This document shows, one piece after another, positions 1-6,280 of a DNA stretch of 11,254 bases (position 1 is the stretch's first letter; each line of letters starts with the position of its first letter). The notes below the pieces were generated by a model. It saw only the letters and a program-made list of their open reading frames with translations. It searched no databases and was not told where the DNA came from. The position numbers and the translations under genes are program-made. Location of the stretch: assembly GCA_016839425.1 (NCBI GenBank), contig JAEOUI010000327.1, positions 1 to 11,254 of the forward strand, read 5' to 3'. The stretch is from Promethearchaeota archaeon (GTDB taxonomy: Archaea; Asgardarchaeota; Lokiarchaeia; Sigynarchaeales; SOKP01).

Positions 1-304
1 TATTGAAAATAAATAAAATAACTCCCACAATCAAGGAAAGATACCCGCCATTCAAGAAAACATCCCGGTTCAATCCCGTGTTGTAAAAATCTCCAAAAAT
101 GAAATTCACCCACATTATGGAAAAACTCAAGTATATCCAAAAATGAGCGTTTTGTTGCCTGCTTTTTTTAATGTGCTTGTTTTGCTTGCCAAAACTACTG
201 ACTAACAACGCAAGTTGGAAAAATAAAACGGTAATGACCCATTCGGTAACGAGTAAAATGTCCGCAAGATCTCCTTTAAGTGGAAATTGAATTGTTCCTA
301 TCAT
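1..304 (-). CDS. Multi-pass membrane protein, N-terminal part (cut by window edge)
   Basis: This is an open frame starting with ATG at 304 and running without a stop off the left edge, giving the first 101 residues. Three hydrophobic helices are visible at about residues 15-36, 53-74 and 83-101, with a lysine-rich loop (about 40-47, containing KQNKHIKK) between the first two, so this loop is probably cytosolic. It begins 13 bases after the stop of the upstream membrane-protein gene on the same strand, so the two are almost certainly co-transcribed. The spacing of helix 1, basic loop, helix 2, short aromatic loop and helix 3 is the same as in that neighbour, which suggests a tandem duplicate. 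A weak GGA lies between the two genes. The function is not recognised. The missing C-terminus would show whether it carries the same cytosolic tail. Confidence 0.72.
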   Translation of the reverse strand, partial: MIGTIQFPLKGDLADILLVTEWVITVLFFQLALLVSSFGKQNKHIKKSRQQNAHFWIYLSFSIMWVNFIFGDFYNTGLNRDVFLNGGYLSLIVGVILFIFN

Positions 305-317
305 AATAGTTCCATTT

Positions 318-1445
318 TTAACTATTGTTTAAAATATTAATAAGGTTTGTTGAAAATTTGTTAAAAATTTCCCTTTCTCTCCCTTTAAGGGCGTCCATAT
401 AATGAAGTAAGGTCTTAAAATGGTTTTGAAACTCTTTTTTAATGGAATGCAAAAAGAAAGTAGTGCTTAAAAGTTCTTGCTTCACGGTTACGCAGTAAAT
501 TAGAAAATTATATGGATCATCGCCGTGATCCAGTAAGATTAATAAGTCTCCTTGTTGTATTTTAGAAATCTTCTCTTTTTGTGAATTCGTAACTGCTCCA
601 ATAATACTTTCGATCCCTACTAGACCACTTGAAAAAAAAGTTTCGTTATTATCGTTGTTTTGAGAAGAATTCCTAGAACCTGCCTCCGATTTAGTAAAAT
701 CGTAATCAAAAATAATTTGATTACCTTTTGCGTCGATTACGTAGAGCTTTATCAAGGAGTCTTTCCAGTTAAACTCTAGGAAAATGGGTATGTCAAAAAT
801 CGCATAGAGAACAATTGCTTCCCCTAAGATTGACACTGGTGCGTATAGGTACTTTACGATCTCCTGTAGTTCTGGGTTATATATAGGGTTGTGATTTTCA
901 AGTAGAAAAACAATTGCAATTGCAATCACGGCATTTCCTAAAAACAGCAATCCTAACCTTATCTTGACTTGTCCAGTGGATTTTCTAAGTAATTGAATGT
1001 GTACGAAAAAAGCAAATAATCCTCCTAACGCCGCAGATAATAAGATCAAGCCATTTTTAAAGGATTGATCTGATACAACGAATATAAGTATGGATAATAA
1101 TACAGTAACAAATGCAATACTTCGTGTTATTTGAACGGGAATTAAATAGTCAAATGCATTGCTCGATAATATAATCAAGAAAGAAATCGCAGCCAGAGCG
1201 ACTAAGAGGTGCGTACAATCCATGAGATACTCGTATTCAAGTGTACCTTCAAAATAATATTGAAAGAAATGCCTTAATATCATTCCAGTGACGCCAAATT
1301 TGTAAAGAAGGCTAAAGGCTAAAAAAAACCTGTTCAAAACCAATCCCTCTTTTCGGATTTTTAGATATCTATATAATAAATAATAACTAATTTGATATCC
1401 AAAAATCATTGCTATAACAACAAAAGGTAAATGGAATTCTTTCAA
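318..1445 (-). CDS. Seven-helix membrane protein with C-terminal longin/roadblock-like cytosolic domain
   Basis: This is a 375-residue protein. Hydrophobic segments lie at about 6-28, 39-60, 75-94, 104-124, 131-152, 163-182 and 196-219, giving a probable 7TM unit. After that comes a soluble tail of about 150 residues: a strand pair starting LIKLYVIDAKGNQIIFDYDF (231-250), a polar Asn/Ser-rich linker (253-268), a helix with SGLVGIESIIGAV (273-285), more strands (QQGDLLILLDHG, 297-308, and NFLIYCVTV, 313-321), then a long helix. That order (strands, helix, three strands, helix) matches longin/roadblock-type profilin-like folds, which in Asgard archaea and eukaryotes often bind small GTPases. 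This is a fold guess from pattern, not a proven homology. The start codon is TTG: an in-frame stop lies seven codons upstream with no other start between, and the first ATG (residue 13) would break helix 1. The likely role is a membrane receptor or sensor passing a signal to a cytosolic partner. Confidence 0.8.
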   Translation of the reverse strand: MKEFHLPFVVIAMIFGYQISYYLLYRYLKIRKEGLVLNRFFLAFSLLYKFGVTGMILRHFFQYYFEGTLEYEYLMDCTHLLVALAAISFLIILSSNAFDYLIPVQITRSIAFVTVLLSILIFVVSDQSFKNGLILLSAALGGLFAFFVHIQLLRKSTGQVKIRLGLLFLGNAVIAIAIVFLLENHNPIYNPELQEIVKYLYAPVSILGEAIVLYAIFDIPIFLEFNWKDSLIKLYVIDAKGNQIIFDYDFTKSEAGSRNSSQNNDNNETFFSSGLVGIESIIGAVTNSQKEKISKIQQGDLLILLDHGDDPYNFLIYCVTVKQELLSTTFFLHSIKKEFQNHFKTLLHYMDALKGREREIFNKFSTNLINILNNS

Positions 1446-1472
1446 TGCTTTTTTACCGTTTTTTTATTATTC

Positions 1473-1492
1473 TATGAACAATATAGTTCATA
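1473..1492. promoter_or_regulatory. Perfect inverted repeat, candidate operator of the 7TM gene
   Basis: TATGAAC at 1473-1479 and GTTCATA at 1486-1492 are exact reverse complements separated by six bases (AATATA). The repeat sits 28 bases upstream of the TTG start of the minus-strand 7TM gene and a few bases downstream of a TATA-like box at 1501-1510, so it would cover the predicted transcription start. That position fits a dimeric repressor site. It is inferred only from symmetry and location. Confidence 0.4.
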
Positions 1493-1500
1493 AAGCTTTA

Positions 1501-1510
1501 GATATTTATG
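1501..1510 (-). promoter_or_regulatory. TATA-like box for the 7TM gene pair
   Basis: Read on the minus strand this is CATAAATATC, an archaeal TATA-like element about 56 bases before the TTG start at 1445. Transcription would begin about 25 bases further on, within the inverted repeat at 1473-1492. The region is AT-rich throughout, so chance matches are likely. Confidence 0.3.
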
Positions 1511-1663
1511 AAGAAAAAATTGCTCTTATTAAAACTATTTTAATCGATATTTGAGTTTTTCTATTAATAATATCTTCCCCTTTTTTTTCGGTAATAATTA
1601 GGGAAAAGTTTTTGTAATTGAATTTGATCTTAGTTAATATCAAGAAATTTCAATTACCCTATT

Positions 1664-1667
1664 GAGG
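1664..1667 (+). promoter_or_regulatory. Shine-Dalgarno site of the GH57 gene
   Basis: GAGG lies seven bases before the ATG at 1675, inside TTGAGGATTAATT. It fixes the start of the GH57 gene. Confidence 0.6.
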
Positions 1668-1674
1668 ATTAATT

Positions 1675-2877
1675 ATGACTATATATTTTGCGTTCTTGTT
1701 TCATATTTACCAACCACCCGTTCAAATTCCTTCGGTAATCAATCAAATCGTTCAGGAATCTTACAAACCAATCTTTGAAGCCTTGCGCGATCATCCTGAA
1801 GCAAAAATTACGTTAAACATTAATGGAACGCTCACGGAACAGCTTCACGATTTTGGCTACGACGATCTTATAGGTTTGATAACTACTTTAGCGTCTAGAG
1901 ACCAAATTGAATTCACGGGCTCGGCAAAGTTCCATCCTCTCTTACCGCTCATCCCTGAACCTGAAATAAGACGTCAAATCCAACTCAATAAAGAGACAAA
2001 CGAGCATTTTTTCGGCAAGCTATACACGCCTCGTGGTTTTTTTCCTCCTGAAATGGCAATTTCGGAAGAAGTAGTCAAGACCGTGAAGAAAGCGGGATTT
2101 GAATGGATGATTGCAAGTGGTATTGCGAACACGCTTCCCGAATTCCCAACGAGGAACATTTCCCAAGCGTTAAATGGGCTAAAACTTGTATTTCGGGACG
2201 ATTACATTTCCATAGATTGCGCTTTTGACAAGATAAATAATGTCGAAGCTTTTGCAAACAGGCTGAAATATACTAACACCTCAGATGACACATATGTGGT
2301 ACTTGCTCTCGATGGTGAAACATTTGGTCACCATGTTAAGCACGCTATCACTGATTTTTTAATTCCACTTTTCGATGCCTTGCTTTACAGAAACGATGTG
2401 AAACTCTGTACCGTATCTGAAATCGTTGATAAATTTCCTAAGGGCTTCAAACAAACACCGAGAGATTCGAGTTGGTCTACTATGCCTTACGATATCGCCC
2501 ACGATATCCCGTTTCCGCTTTGGTTTGATCCCAACAATTCCATTCACATAGAACAGCATCGATTTTTTATGTATGCCTTAACACTCATCCATTTGTCGGC
2601 AAAATATCGTGAAAGCATGGATCCTGAACGAAAAGAACTCTTCGATAATGCTCGGAACTTGCTCGATAGGGGTATTCACAGCTGCCAGCAGTGGTGGGCG
2701 TCTAAACGCCCGTGGTATAGCACGGATATGATCCTACGGGGTCTCAACGAAGTTTTAATGGCTAGCGTGAACGCCAAGCGGAGCATCCCCGACAACGCAC
2801 CCGATATCAAGGACGCAATGGAGCTTATTATGGGTGATATGTTAATCGCACAAAATAGAATTATTTTATCCCTTTAA
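1675..2877 (+). CDS. GH57 family glycoside hydrolase (alpha-amylase/glucanotransferase type)
   Basis: This 400-residue protein has no signal peptide, so it is cytoplasmic. The GH57 signature regions appear in order: FLFHIYQPP (residues 7-15, region 1 HxxQP-like), EFTGSAKFHPLLP (79-91, region 2), GFFPPEMAIS (121-130, region 3, with E126 in the place of the catalytic nucleophile) and LALDGETFGHH (210-220, region 4, with D213 in the place of the acid/base). Downstream are SSWST and PFPLWFDPNNSIH, then a helical segment with CQQWWASKRPW, as in short archaeal COG1449-type members. Both catalytic residues are present, so it is probably active on alpha-1,4 (or branched) glucan, for example in glycogen or starch turnover. 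The exact specificity (amylase, 4-alpha-glucanotransferase, branching or amylopullulanase) cannot be read from the motifs. ATG at 1675 has a good GAGG site. It is the most GC-rich gene of the window and looks like stable host sequence. Confidence 0.92.
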   Translation: MTIYFAFLFHIYQPPVQIPSVINQIVQESYKPIFEALRDHPEAKITLNINGTLTEQLHDFGYDDLIGLITTLASRDQIEFTGSAKFHPLLPLIPEPEIRRQIQLNKETNEHFFGKLYTPRGFFPPEMAISEEVVKTVKKAGFEWMIASGIANTLPEFPTRNISQALNGLKLVFRDDYISIDCAFDKINNVEAFANRLKYTNTSDDTYVVLALDGETFGHHVKHAITDFLIPLFDALLYRNDVKLCTVSEIVDKFPKGFKQTPRDSSWSTMPYDIAHDIPFPLWFDPNNSIHIEQHRFFMYALTLIHLSAKYRESMDPERKELFDNARNLLDRGIHSCQQWWASKRPWYSTDMILRGLNEVLMASVNAKRSIPDNAPDIKDAMELIMGDMLIAQNRIILSL

Positions 2878-2893
2878 TCTAATACCCACATTA

Positions 2894-2899
2894 TTTTTT
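2894..2899 (+). terminator. T-run after the GH57 gene
   Basis: Six consecutive T bases begin 17 bases after the GH57 stop, the simple type of end used by archaeal RNA polymerase. It is not preceded by a clear hairpin. Confidence 0.35.
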
Positions 2900-2973
2900 G
2901 GTAATTTATTGGACTTATTCTCAGTTTAAAATACTTCTCTCAAGGGATTAATTTATCTTCCTCAACCAATAAA

Positions 2974-2988
2974 ACTTTAGAATTATAC
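2974..2988 (+). promoter_or_regulatory. Possible TATA box of the binding-protein gene
   Basis: The stretch ending in AATTATAC lies about 45 bases upstream of the ATG at 3031, which would place the transcription start near 3012 and leave a short leader. No Shine-Dalgarno is seen before this ATG, which fits a short-leader mRNA. The match is weak. Confidence 0.25.
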
Positions 2989-3030
2989 AAAAAAGTCAGA
3001 TTTATTAGTTCTATTATAATACAAGATCAC

Positions 3031-4707
3031 ATGCCAAAAGATTTTTTGAAAAAAAAAGGGAATATACTGTTATTTTCAGTATTATTTATTGCTATTATTA
3101 TCACGGGTGGAACAATTGGATTATTAATGTATATTAATACTAACTCTTCTCAAGAACCACTAGATGATGAAATTCCCGATGACATTCCTGACCAAATTCC
3201 CGTTTCTTACTATGAAACACCTGGAATTGCCAATGTTTCTGAAGATCAAATAATCAAGATAGGCGTAATTGGGCCAATGTCTGATATGTATGGCCTACAC
3301 ATATGGCAAGGTGCTTGGCTTGCCGCCTACGAGATCAATGCTGGAGGTGGAATTGAAATCAATGGAGAAACTTATTATATAGGATTGACTAATAACGATA
3401 CGCACGAAGCTTCAAGTGCATATGTAGCTTCGCAGGGAACGGACGCCGTGAATCAGTTAATAACTGTCAAGGGAGCTAAATATTTGATTGGTGGTAGCGC
3501 CACTCATTCGGAGCCATTGTTAGGTTATATGGAGCGAGTTATGGAATTAAAAACTATCTTCATGGGCACGGGAGCAGCAGACGATGTAATCACTTGGGGA
3601 GATGTTTCTGTCGCAAGTGGAGATAAGTCTGAAAGAATCAACAGTTCCAATCCGATTTCTGCGAGTCATTTAAAATACAAGTATTTCTTCAGGACGGGAC
3701 CACACATCTCAACATATAAAAATCTTGACATTATTAATGCACTTATTAATACAGTAGGCATGAGTCAACTTCAAGTTGCTACTGGTGGAACTTTAGGATT
3801 TGGTGCTGCGGGGCGGTCAGCTCTCATTCACGCTATTATGTACAACCTCTCCATAGCGCCTGAATATTTTAATTTTGCAAGAATTGGCAATAATTCATCG
3901 TGCTTGGAAAAAATAGCGATCTTCAGGGAAGATATGAGCTGGAGCGAGGACTTAGCAAGAGAAATAGGGGTATTTATAGATCTTTTCAACAGTGCCACGA
4001 CTTTACCTGGAGTAAAAGACGATCCCATTCCATACACGGATATAGATCTGAGTTGGTGGAATATATCCGCAACGGCTGATATTATGACTTACGACTCGCT
4101 GTGGGACATTGTCATTACCGATGAAATTCAAATGGTCATCCCCATCATTTCGTACGATTCTTCGATTTCGATGATGAAATCCTACGCAAGCAAGCAGCCC
4201 AAGACTTTAGTGATGGGTCTTGATTTCAAGGCACAAGAATCCGAGTTTATGGATGCAACGGAAGGAGGGTGCGATTACGAGGCTTTTGCCTCTGCTCCCC
4301 CTAATTTAGACATGACTGTTGCCAAGCACACGCACGCGTTTTACGATGCGTTTTTAAACAATTTTAGCCACACTCCTATATCAGTAAGCGCTCACGCGTA
4401 CGATAGTGTAATGTTGTTAAGATGGGCCATAGATAAAATGCAATCGTTTGAAACCTCCGACATTATCATTGCTCTCGAATCCATAACCGCGTCAAATCCT
4501 CTCCAAAATATAACCGTTTCTTCTGAAAAGTTTGCTTTTACCGAAACCCACGACCCGGTTCCAGGTCCTGGATTTTTCGAAACTGCTTTTGGACAATGGC
4601 AAGACGGCGAACAGGTTCCGATTCCTACGGGAAATTACACGCCTGAGGCTTGTAATGGGAATTTCTTACACCTCCCTCCTTGGGGAATTTATGGTATCAC
4701 AACTTAA
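3031..4707 (+). CDS. Membrane-anchored type-1 periplasmic-binding-protein (amino-acid/amide ABC receptor-like)
   Basis: This is a 558-residue protein. A basic start (KDFLKKKG) is followed by one hydrophobic helix at about 11-34, with no lipobox or clear cleavage site, then an acidic Pro/Asp/Glu-rich linker (41-58). The rest faces outside the cell. IKIGVIGPMSDMYGLHIWQG (76-94) and LAAYEINAGGGI (98-109) are the classic opening of the type-1 binding-protein fold of branched-chain amino acid and amide receptors. YLIGGSATHSEPLLGYMERV, the RTGP segment and the late HAYDSVMLLRWAI segment fit the two-lobe domain. The usual length is about 350-420, so this one has roughly 100 extra residues as insertions. 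No ABC permease or ATPase genes adjoin it, so it may deliver to a distant transporter or act as a sensor. The ATG has no Shine-Dalgarno. The ligand is unknown. Confidence 0.85.
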   Translation: MPKDFLKKKGNILLFSVLFIAIIITGGTIGLLMYINTNSSQEPLDDEIPDDIPDQIPVSYYETPGIANVSEDQIIKIGVIGPMSDMYGLHIWQGAWLAAYEINAGGGIEINGETYYIGLTNNDTHEASSAYVASQGTDAVNQLITVKGAKYLIGGSATHSEPLLGYMERVMELKTIFMGTGAADDVITWGDVSVASGDKSERINSSNPISASHLKYKYFFRTGPHISTYKNLDIINALINTVGMSQLQVATGGTLGFGAAGRSALIHAIMYNLSIAPEYFNFARIGNNSSCLEKIAIFREDMSWSEDLAREIGVFIDLFNSATTLPGVKDDPIPYTDIDLSWWNISATADIMTYDSLWDIVITDEIQMVIPIISYDSSISMMKSYASKQPKTLVMGLDFKAQESEFMDATEGGCDYEAFASAPPNLDMTVAKHTHAFYDAFLNNFSHTPISVSAHAYDSVMLLRWAIDKMQSFETSDIIIALESITASNPLQNITVSSEKFAFTETHDPVPGPGFFETAFGQWQDGEQVPIPTGNYTPEACNGNFLHLPPWGIYGITT

Positions 4708-4731
4708 TAAAATTTGAACTGAAAACTAATA

Positions 4732-4753
4732 AAATAAAAAAATTTTTTTTTCT
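4732..4753. terminator. Bidirectional A-run/T-run terminator between convergent genes
   Basis: The 58-base gap between the convergent genes ending at 4707 (+) and 4766 (-) contains an A-run (about 4736-4742) directly followed by a T-run of about ten (4743-4751 and beyond). Each strand therefore reads a T-tract after its own stop codon, so the element could stop transcription from both sides. Confidence 0.6.
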
Positions 4754-4765
4754 TTCTTCTATCCA

Positions 4766-5098
4766 TCACATTGGAATTTGTTTTGGAATGCCAAGGCCAA
4801 TCAGCGAAAGTGCTTCTTCTCCATCGAGCATTGTTTCAATCTGATAGTGGAGTCCCTCCACGCTGGACAGTCCGAGCAAGCGTTTTGTTACGAGCTTTAT
4901 CGCCTCTTCGTAGCACCCTTCCTTTATTTTGACGATTGATACGACTTTCGTCCCTTTTTTGGTTGATACAACTCCTAGCGGTAAAACTCCCTTTTCAAAC
5001 GACTTGGCCTCGTGTTCTCGCATGACTTCTATGTATTTTGACCCTGCTTTTACTTCTTTTCCTTGCGGAATCCACGTCGTGATCATTATCAATACCAT
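4766..5098 (-). CDS. Small alpha/beta protein of unknown function
   Basis: This is a 110-residue soluble protein when started at the ATG at 5098. A complete Shine-Dalgarno (AAGGAGG) lies eight bases before that ATG. A longer frame from a TTG at 5122 would put the ribosome site inside the coding region, so it is rejected. The predicted order is a strand (MVLIMITTWIP), a helix around KYIEVMREHEA, a strand-like segment LPLGVVS, a strand TKVVSIVKIKEG, a helix CYEEAIKLVTKRLLG and a final helix with IETMLDGEEAL. This resembles a ferredoxin-like dimeric alpha/beta-barrel protein (the shape used by many small dimeric enzymes and sensors). No catalytic motif is recognised. The strong ribosome site suggests high expression. 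It converges on the binding-protein gene and lies 164 bases downstream of the DUF998 gene on the same strand. Confidence 0.72.
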   Translation of the reverse strand: MVLIMITTWIPQGKEVKAGSKYIEVMREHEAKSFEKGVLPLGVVSTKKGTKVVSIVKIKEGCYEEAIKLVTKRLLGLSSVEGLHYQIETMLDGEEALSLIGLGIPKQIPM

Positions 5099-5106
5099 TC
5101 TTAATA

Positions 5107-5113
5107 CCTCCTT
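5107..5113 (-). promoter_or_regulatory. Full-length Shine-Dalgarno site deciding the start of the small protein gene
   Basis: On the minus strand this reads AAGGAGG (followed by T), the full complement of the 16S rRNA tail. It is spaced eight bases from ATG 5098-5096. It is by far the strongest ribosome site in the window. Confidence 0.85.
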
Positions 5114-5163
5114 TACGATCAAGTTAAAAAATTGGAATAAACAAGGATCACATTGTTTGGTTC

Positions 5164-5172
5164 GTATTTAAG
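5164..5172 (-). promoter_or_regulatory. TATA-like box for the small protein gene
   Basis: Minus-strand CTTAAATAC resembles the archaeal TATA consensus and lies about 66 bases before the ATG at 5098, leaving a leader of about 40 bases. A second candidate, ATTTATAATA on the minus strand, lies at 5193-5202. Confidence 0.3.
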
Positions 5173-5262
5173 CCTTTGGACACTCTTGTATGTATTATAA
5201 ATAGACAATCAGATAAATATGAATTCTCTTTTATTTTTCTCTTGTGATTAAATTAGAACGCA

Positions 5263-5850
5263 TTAACGAAGTATTAATTCTAAACTCGTCAGTAATATCC
5301 ACACCATGATAAAAACGGTCAAAGACCATTCGATCAAGGCGTATGGTAATACTAAAAAAACGATCCAGATTCCAACTATCGTAAAACCAAATATTGATTG
5401 ATATTTCTTAAATATTGATTCTTCATCTCTCATCATGAGGTAGCTAAACAATCCAATATATAATATCGAACCGAAGAACGAAACAAACGCCACAAAACCG
5501 TGAAAAGCGAGGTATAAGTCGTAATATTTTTCATCGTACCCTATTCCAACTAAGGCGATGCAGACGCAAGTAAATATCGAAGCTCCCGTGGCGATCCTTC
5601 GGATCGTTTCGTTTATACCAATCAGTTTTTTTTCGAGATAAATATAAAAGGGTATTCCTAAAGCTCCACCCACAACAAATCCGATGCTAAACAATGATCG
5701 TGCTTCCCCTAATACTAATGAGCTCACGGTATCATTTACTGGCGAGTATCCTGGAGTGAGAAAAGCTGCCGTTACGACGAGTATTCCTGCAAAGAGAACC
5801 CCACAAAATCCAAACAGACATTCCATTTTCTCGTTTAATTTTTTGAGCAT
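5263..5850 (-). CDS. DUF998 family integral membrane protein
   Basis: This is a 195-residue protein with six hydrophobic helices at about 12-31, 52-72, 85-103, 113-139, 150-169 and 172-193. The DUF998 hallmark is clear right after helix 1: LTPGYSPVNDTVSSL (31-45), followed by the glycine-rich second helix FSIGFVVGGALGIPFYIYL (54-72). A conserved-looking His (H117) opens helix 4. The family is common in archaea and bacteria and has no settled biochemical role; a six-helix membrane enzyme or transporter is possible. Length is normal for the family. ATG at 5850 is preceded by TGAG about eight bases upstream and by a TATA-like box at 5901-5910. It is probably transcribed alone or with the small gene 164 bases downstream. 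Confidence 0.85.
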   Translation of the reverse strand: MLKKLNEKMECLFGFCGVLFAGILVVTAAFLTPGYSPVNDTVSSLVLGEARSLFSIGFVVGGALGIPFYIYLEKKLIGINETIRRIATGASIFTCVCIALVGIGYDEKYYDLYLAFHGFVAFVSFFGSILYIGLFSYLMMRDEESIFKKYQSIFGFTIVGIWIVFLVLPYALIEWSLTVFIMVWILLTSLELILR

Positions 5851-5900
5851 AAATAATCTCAGTTTAAATTGGTTAATTAGTTGACGAATATGTCGAGATA

Positions 5901-5910
5901 ATTTTTAAAT
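5901..5910 (-). promoter_or_regulatory. TATA-like box for the DUF998 gene
   Basis: Minus-strand ATTTAAAAAT, preceded by a purine-rich GCAAAAA that could act as a BRE, lies about 55 bases before the ATG at 5850. This is the usual archaeal spacing for a leader of 30-35 bases. Confidence 0.4.
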
Positions 5911-6005
5911 TTTTTGCAGTGAATTCCAATAATTATTAAAAAATGAATATCCGCTTGGATTTTAATACTTTTTATGTAAATAATTAAAAAAAATTAAGAG
6001 ATAAA

Positions 6006-6030
6006 ATTAATTTCTAATTAAGAAATTAAT
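6006..6030. repeat. Perfect 10-bp inverted repeat with 5-base loop
   Basis: ATTAATTTCT (6006-6015) and AGAAATTAAT (6021-6030) are exact reverse complements around AATTA. It could be an operator or an RNA hairpin. The arms are almost all A/T, so a chance origin in this DNA is possible. Confidence 0.55.
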
Positions 6031-6163
6031 ATTCAAATACGGGTTAATGTTCGCAGATTTTGTTTAAAAAAATGGATTAATATTACATTCTCGAGACATG
6101 CTCTTTAAGTCTATAAGATATAAAAGATACATTATAAAAAATATCACAAGAATTTGTCGTCTT

Positions 6164-6192
6164 TTACGATACTTACGAATTTGATTACGAAT
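6164..6192. repeat. Short direct repeats TTACGA(AT)
   Basis: TTACGA occurs at 6164, 6173 and 6185, the last two extended to TTACGAAT. The copies are near one helical turn apart (9 and 12 bases), so they could be protein-binding sites. The unit is short. Confidence 0.3.
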
Positions 6193-6221
6193 AGGTTTGG
6201 TCAGAAGAATCTGATGTCAAG

Positions 6222-6255
6222 AAAAAAATACTAATAGAAAAAAACTCATTATGAG
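6222..6255 (-). terminator. Hairpin plus T-tracts after the DUF4832-type gene
   Basis: Reading the minus strand past the stop at 6281, a CTCAT-A-ATGAG palindrome (6255-6245) runs straight into seven T bases (6244-6238), with a second T-tract at 6228-6222. This fits transcription end for the gene above it. Confidence 0.55.
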
Positions 6256-6280
6256 ATTAATTTAAATTTGGATTGTTTTA

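Larger units (their letters stand above)
5851..6280. other. Gene-free AT-rich stretch between the DUF998 and DUF4832 genes
   Basis: 430 bases hold no supported protein gene. The left end contains the DUF998 promoter; the right end holds the terminator of the DUF4832-type gene. Between them are a perfect 10-bp-arm hairpin (6006-6030), AT-rich TATA-like strings around 6116-6146 on both strands with no gene to serve, and short TTACGA direct repeats (6164-6192). An unrecognised small RNA could fit here, but nothing proves it. Confidence 0.5.

Noticed and set aside
1974..2559. Minus-strand open frames inside the GH57 gene
   Set aside because: They are antisense shadows of a well supported gene with intact catalytic motifs.
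5099..5122. Extension of the small alpha/beta gene to a TTG at 5122
   Set aside because: It would place the AAGGAGG ribosome site inside the coding sequence; the ATG at 5098 is correctly spaced from it.
4929..5171. Plus-strand open frame opposite the small alpha/beta gene
   Set aside because: It lies antisense to a gene with a strong ribosome site and has no recognisable protein features.
6098..6184. A 28-codon open frame on the plus strand coding for a Lys/Arg/Ile-rich peptide
   Set aside because: It is short, has no convincing ribosome site and its basic Ile-rich composition is what AT-rich non-coding DNA gives by chance.
6201..6220. CTGATG near a CTGA-like motif, resembling C/D box RNA boxes
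   Set aside because: The C and D boxes overlap and are not spaced as in an archaeal C/D guide RNA; no flanking stem is seen.
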